Below, piece after piece: positions 52,248 through 54,183 of a stretch of 54,183 bases of DNA. Position 1 is the first letter of the stretch, and every line of letters begins with the position of its first letter. The notes beneath the pieces are model-generated. The model saw only the letters and a program-made list of their open reading frames with translations. It ran no database searches and had not been told where the DNA came from. The stretch is from the NCBI GenBank assembly GCA_903822005.1, contig CAIJNL010000004.1, positions 1 to 54,183 of the forward strand, written 5' to 3'. The DNA is from an uncultured Nitrospiraceae bacterium (lineage in GTDB: Bacteria; Nitrospirota; Thermodesulfovibrionia; Thermodesulfovibrionales; Dissulfurispiraceae). The position numbers and the translations under genes are program-made.

Positions 52248-53001
52248 ATGCCGCACGTCCCTCCGGAGAATCGAGAAAAATAATAAAGGCTTTAGCTGCA
52301 TCGGGCGACTTGCCTGTTTTGAGTACCACTGCTGCGTAAGGAATCTCGCTCTGAATGCCCTTTGGCAGCGGGCCGACCAGTTCTGCTCCGGGAACTGCCA
52401 CGATCTCGCTCGACTGTACTACCACGATCTCAACTTTCCCATTCGCCACGAGGCGGACAGCATCCTCGCCCACAGCGGTCAACGTGCTTTTCTTCTGCAC
52501 CTGTTCTGCGATGCCTAGACGCGGCAGCACTACCTTCTCGAAATAGGTGCCTGATGTCCCGCCTTTGGCCGGATCTGCATAAGTGATCGACTTTGCAGCA
52601 AGGAGAGTGGCCCTGAGTTCTTCCTGAGTTCCTATTTTCGGTCTGAGCGTTCCGGCCCTGATACCGACACCGACGCCGACACTGCCCACTTCAAGCCTTG
52701 AGCCGGGCATGATAATTCCCGTTTTTTCGAGTTCGGACATCCCCTTGGACGGGAGAACGGTAATGTCGGCAGGGGCGCCGGCCGCTATCTGTTTCTGAAT
52801 ACCGCCGCCTGTGCCGAACGTGAACTTGAAGGTATGGCCGGTCTGGCGTTCAAACGCAGCAGCAGCGCCCTGAACTGCTGACCTGACGCCACCAGGAGCG
52901 TAAACGCTTAATTCAGCAGCAGCTGCCCACATTGCAAAGCATAAGAAGGCAGCTGCCAAAACAAACACTCTGCCAAGAGATTTTACGGTCGTCATGCCCA
53001 T
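52210..53001 (-). CDS. Periplasmic solute-binding protein, ModA-like
   Basis: About 263 residues with a signal peptide ending near AMWAAAA. The mature part, ELSVYAPGGVRSAVQGAAAAFERQTGHTFKFTFGTGGGIQKQIAAGAPADITVLPS, resembles the molybdate-binding ModA class II periplasmic fold; later DPAKGGTSGTYFE and a C-terminal helix. No permease or ATPase gene follows, so it is an orphan or serves a partner elsewhere. The ATG at 53001 follows GGAGGAAG. Its last codons overlap the end of the convergent NlpC gene by 38 bases. Substrate is not determined. Confidence 0.8.
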   Translation of the reverse strand: MGMTTVKSLGRVFVLAAAFLCFAMWAAAAELSVYAPGGVRSAVQGAAAAFERQTGHTFKFTFGTGGGIQKQIAAGAPADITVLPSKGMSELEKTGIIMPGSRLEVGSVGVGVGIRAGTLRPKIGTQEELRATLLAAKSITYADPAKGGTSGTYFEKVVLPRLGIAEQVQKKSTLTAVGEDAVRLVANGKVEIVVVQSSEIVAVPGAELVGPLPKGIQSEIPYAAVVLKTGKSPDAAKAFIIFLDSPEGRAAFKAAGFQPAEKR

Positions 53002-53056
53002 CTTTCTTCCTCCAGCAAGTAATGTTATCTGCGGTTTCATAAATGCAGTTCAACCC

Positions 53057-53902
53057 TCAACGATTGACCCGCAGCAGGCCGACTCCGAGCATGGTGCACA
53101 TGGTGGCAAGCACTTTCATTGGATCGAGCCGCTCCTTTAGCACAACTACGCCAAGCAGCAGAGCAAATATGATGCTTGTCTCGCGCAGGGCAGTCACCAG
53201 GGCGATAGGCGCTACCGTAAATGCCCATGTAACAATCGCGTACGCAAAAAAGGAGGCCCCGCCCCCGAAAAGGGCAAGGCGCCAGTTATGACAGATCACT
53301 TTTATTACAATACCGGGCCGCATGGACCGCATGATGACGGCAAACACTATGCCATTTATGGCGGAGAGCCAGCCGTAGAACCCGAGGGCAGTGCCTGCTT
53401 CACGCGCCCCCAGCCCGTCTACCAGCGAATAGGACGCGATGAATCCGCCCGTAATTATTGCCAGCAGGGCAGCCTGCCCGTTGCGGAGCCCGTCACTGCG
53501 GCGTACCAGGGCCAGGCTCATGATGCCCGTACCGATAGTTATTACCGCGGTCAGTTCGATCCAGGAGAGGTTAGCGCCAAGAAGAAATACAGAAACACCT
53601 GCAACAATAAGGGGCGCGACTCCGCGTGCGAGCGGATAGACCTGGCTCAGGTCTCCAACGCGATATGAGGCCAGCAGGAACAGTTGATAACCCACATGCA
53701 GCATCACGCCCGCGAGCAGATATGGCAGAGATTCAACACTGGGCAAAGGAGCATATAGAAGAGCTGCCACGGCAAAAGGGGTATGCCCCAGCACCACGGC
53801 ACTCATGCTGAGGTGTTTGTCATCCCTGCTCTTGACCAGAAAATTCCATGAAGCATGCAACAGAGCCGCGAACAGGACGAAAATCATAACGGTAGGAGAC
53901 AT
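53057..53902 (-). CDS. EamA/DMT-family transporter
   Basis: A 281-residue inner-membrane protein with ten hydrophobic segments in two halves of five, the EamA layout: ASWNFLVKSRDD in the first half and VTALRETSIIFALLLGVVVLKERLDPMKVLATMCTMLGV in the second. Members export or import small metabolites; the substrate is unknown. It lies about 55 bases upstream of the solute-binding protein gene on the same strand and is probably cotranscribed with it. Confidence 0.85.
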   Translation of the reverse strand: MSPTVMIFVLFAALLHASWNFLVKSRDDKHLSMSAVVLGHTPFAVAALLYAPLPSVESLPYLLAGVMLHVGYQLFLLASYRVGDLSQVYPLARGVAPLIVAGVSVFLLGANLSWIELTAVITIGTGIMSLALVRRSDGLRNGQAALLAIITGGFIASYSLVDGLGAREAGTALGFYGWLSAINGIVFAVIMRSMRPGIVIKVICHNWRLALFGGGASFFAYAIVTWAFTVAPIALVTALRETSIIFALLLGVVVLKERLDPMKVLATMCTMLGVGLLRVNR

Positions 53903-54050
53903 AAAAAGGCCTGCCTTTCTTATTTATGAAGTTGATCCAGTCTGAATCCGTCAATCTTCTAATATAGCATTGACCGGGTTTATGATCAACACTGTATGCG
54001 AAAACAGAAGCTATTATTGACCTCTTATTATCCGTCTCTTTCCTGTTACG

Positions 54051-54093
54051 GCAATATGATAATGTCCTCTTATAGCAATATAGAAATGTCCTC
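54051..54093. repeat. Two direct 19-base repeats near an IS end
   Basis: GCAATAT-N4-ATGTCCTC occurs at 54051-54069 and again at 54075-54093, a 24-base period. It lies 40 bases before the presumed transposase start and may be transposase-binding repeats at the end of an insertion sequence. Confidence 0.5.
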
Positions 54094-54132
54094 ATAAGAT
54101 GCTATTATGCCTCTTTTTTGGAAGGGGGCGAG

Positions 54133-54183
54133 ATGGCGGAAGAGGACAGGATCTTTATGAGCGCAAGAGAGATCAAGAGGCTG
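54133..54183 (+). CDS. Start of a probable ISNCY-like transposase (truncated by the edge)
   Basis: The ATG at 54133 follows AAGGGGG and opens MAEEDRIFMSAREIKRL, running off the right edge. The MSxxExxRL start is like the helix-turn-helix N-terminus of ISNCY-type transposases. Only 17 codons are visible, so the identity is tentative. Confidence 0.5.
   Translation, partial: MAEEDRIFMSAREIKRL

Overview
The window reads as chromosomal DNA of a diderm (Gram-negative) bacterium. Evidence for an outer membrane is Pal and YbgF, an OmpA-type lipoprotein, several lipoproteins with clear lipoboxes and an LPS-core-type glycosyltransferase. A Nitrospirota-like (Thermodesulfovibrionia-like) lineage would fit the mix of pyruvoyl-dependent arginine decarboxylase, carboxyspermidine route, K+-independent H+-pyrophosphatase, small 2[4Fe-4S] ferredoxin and a GAAC-N4-GTTC LexA box. 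That assignment is inference and was not tested by any search. Most genes are housekeeping or envelope functions in short operons. I saw no rRNA, tRNA or CRISPR array. One insertion sequence appears to begin at the right edge.

Left part (1-16 kb): a sugar-acid catabolic operon (possible LarA-like end, DapA-family aldolase, glycerate-2-kinase-like protein, ACS-family MFS importer); an HD phosphohydrolase with a membrane-anchored TPR metalloprotease; a cysteine desulfurase; a FecR / OmpA lipoprotein / CHASE2-HD-GYP signalling operon with a consensus promoter; and a leftward block lexA - tcmP - DUF5131 - dinB. In that block an AT-rich two-gene cassette of unknown function sits between the SOS repressor and a translesion polymerase. 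An acetate channel gene (satP) diverges from lexA.

Middle (16-34 kb): mnmA, a VapBC-type toxin-antitoxin pair with a palindromic candidate operator, a PHP phosphoesterase with a TPR membrane protein, an MltD-like transglycosylase, moaA with a glycosyltransferase, pal-ybgF, a DsbC-like protein with an added CxxCH motif, and a complete arginine-to-spermidine route. The polyamine genes form two convergent operons whose stop codons touch. The leftward one appears to be the tail of a DUF1015-gap-pgk glycolytic operon.

Right part (34-54 kb): polX diverges from an ECF sigma / anti-sigma pair that lies upstream of a large VIT-vWA protein, with a REP-like inverted pair in the 390-base gap between. 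Next come a ferredoxin, a TusA-like protein without its cysteine, and rdgB-adk-hppA converging on a CBS/DRTGG-type pyrophosphatase (a pyrophosphate and adenylate block). Then follow a DUF2569 protein, a GT39 / PAP2 / NlpC-P60 envelope operon, a periplasmic solute-binding protein with an EamA transporter, and the start of a probable ISNCY-like transposase.

Functions are inferred from motifs read by eye. Coordinates were checked against the sequence where start codons were in doubt. The best candidate for an undescribed system is the tcmP-DUF5131 pair inserted in the SOS block.
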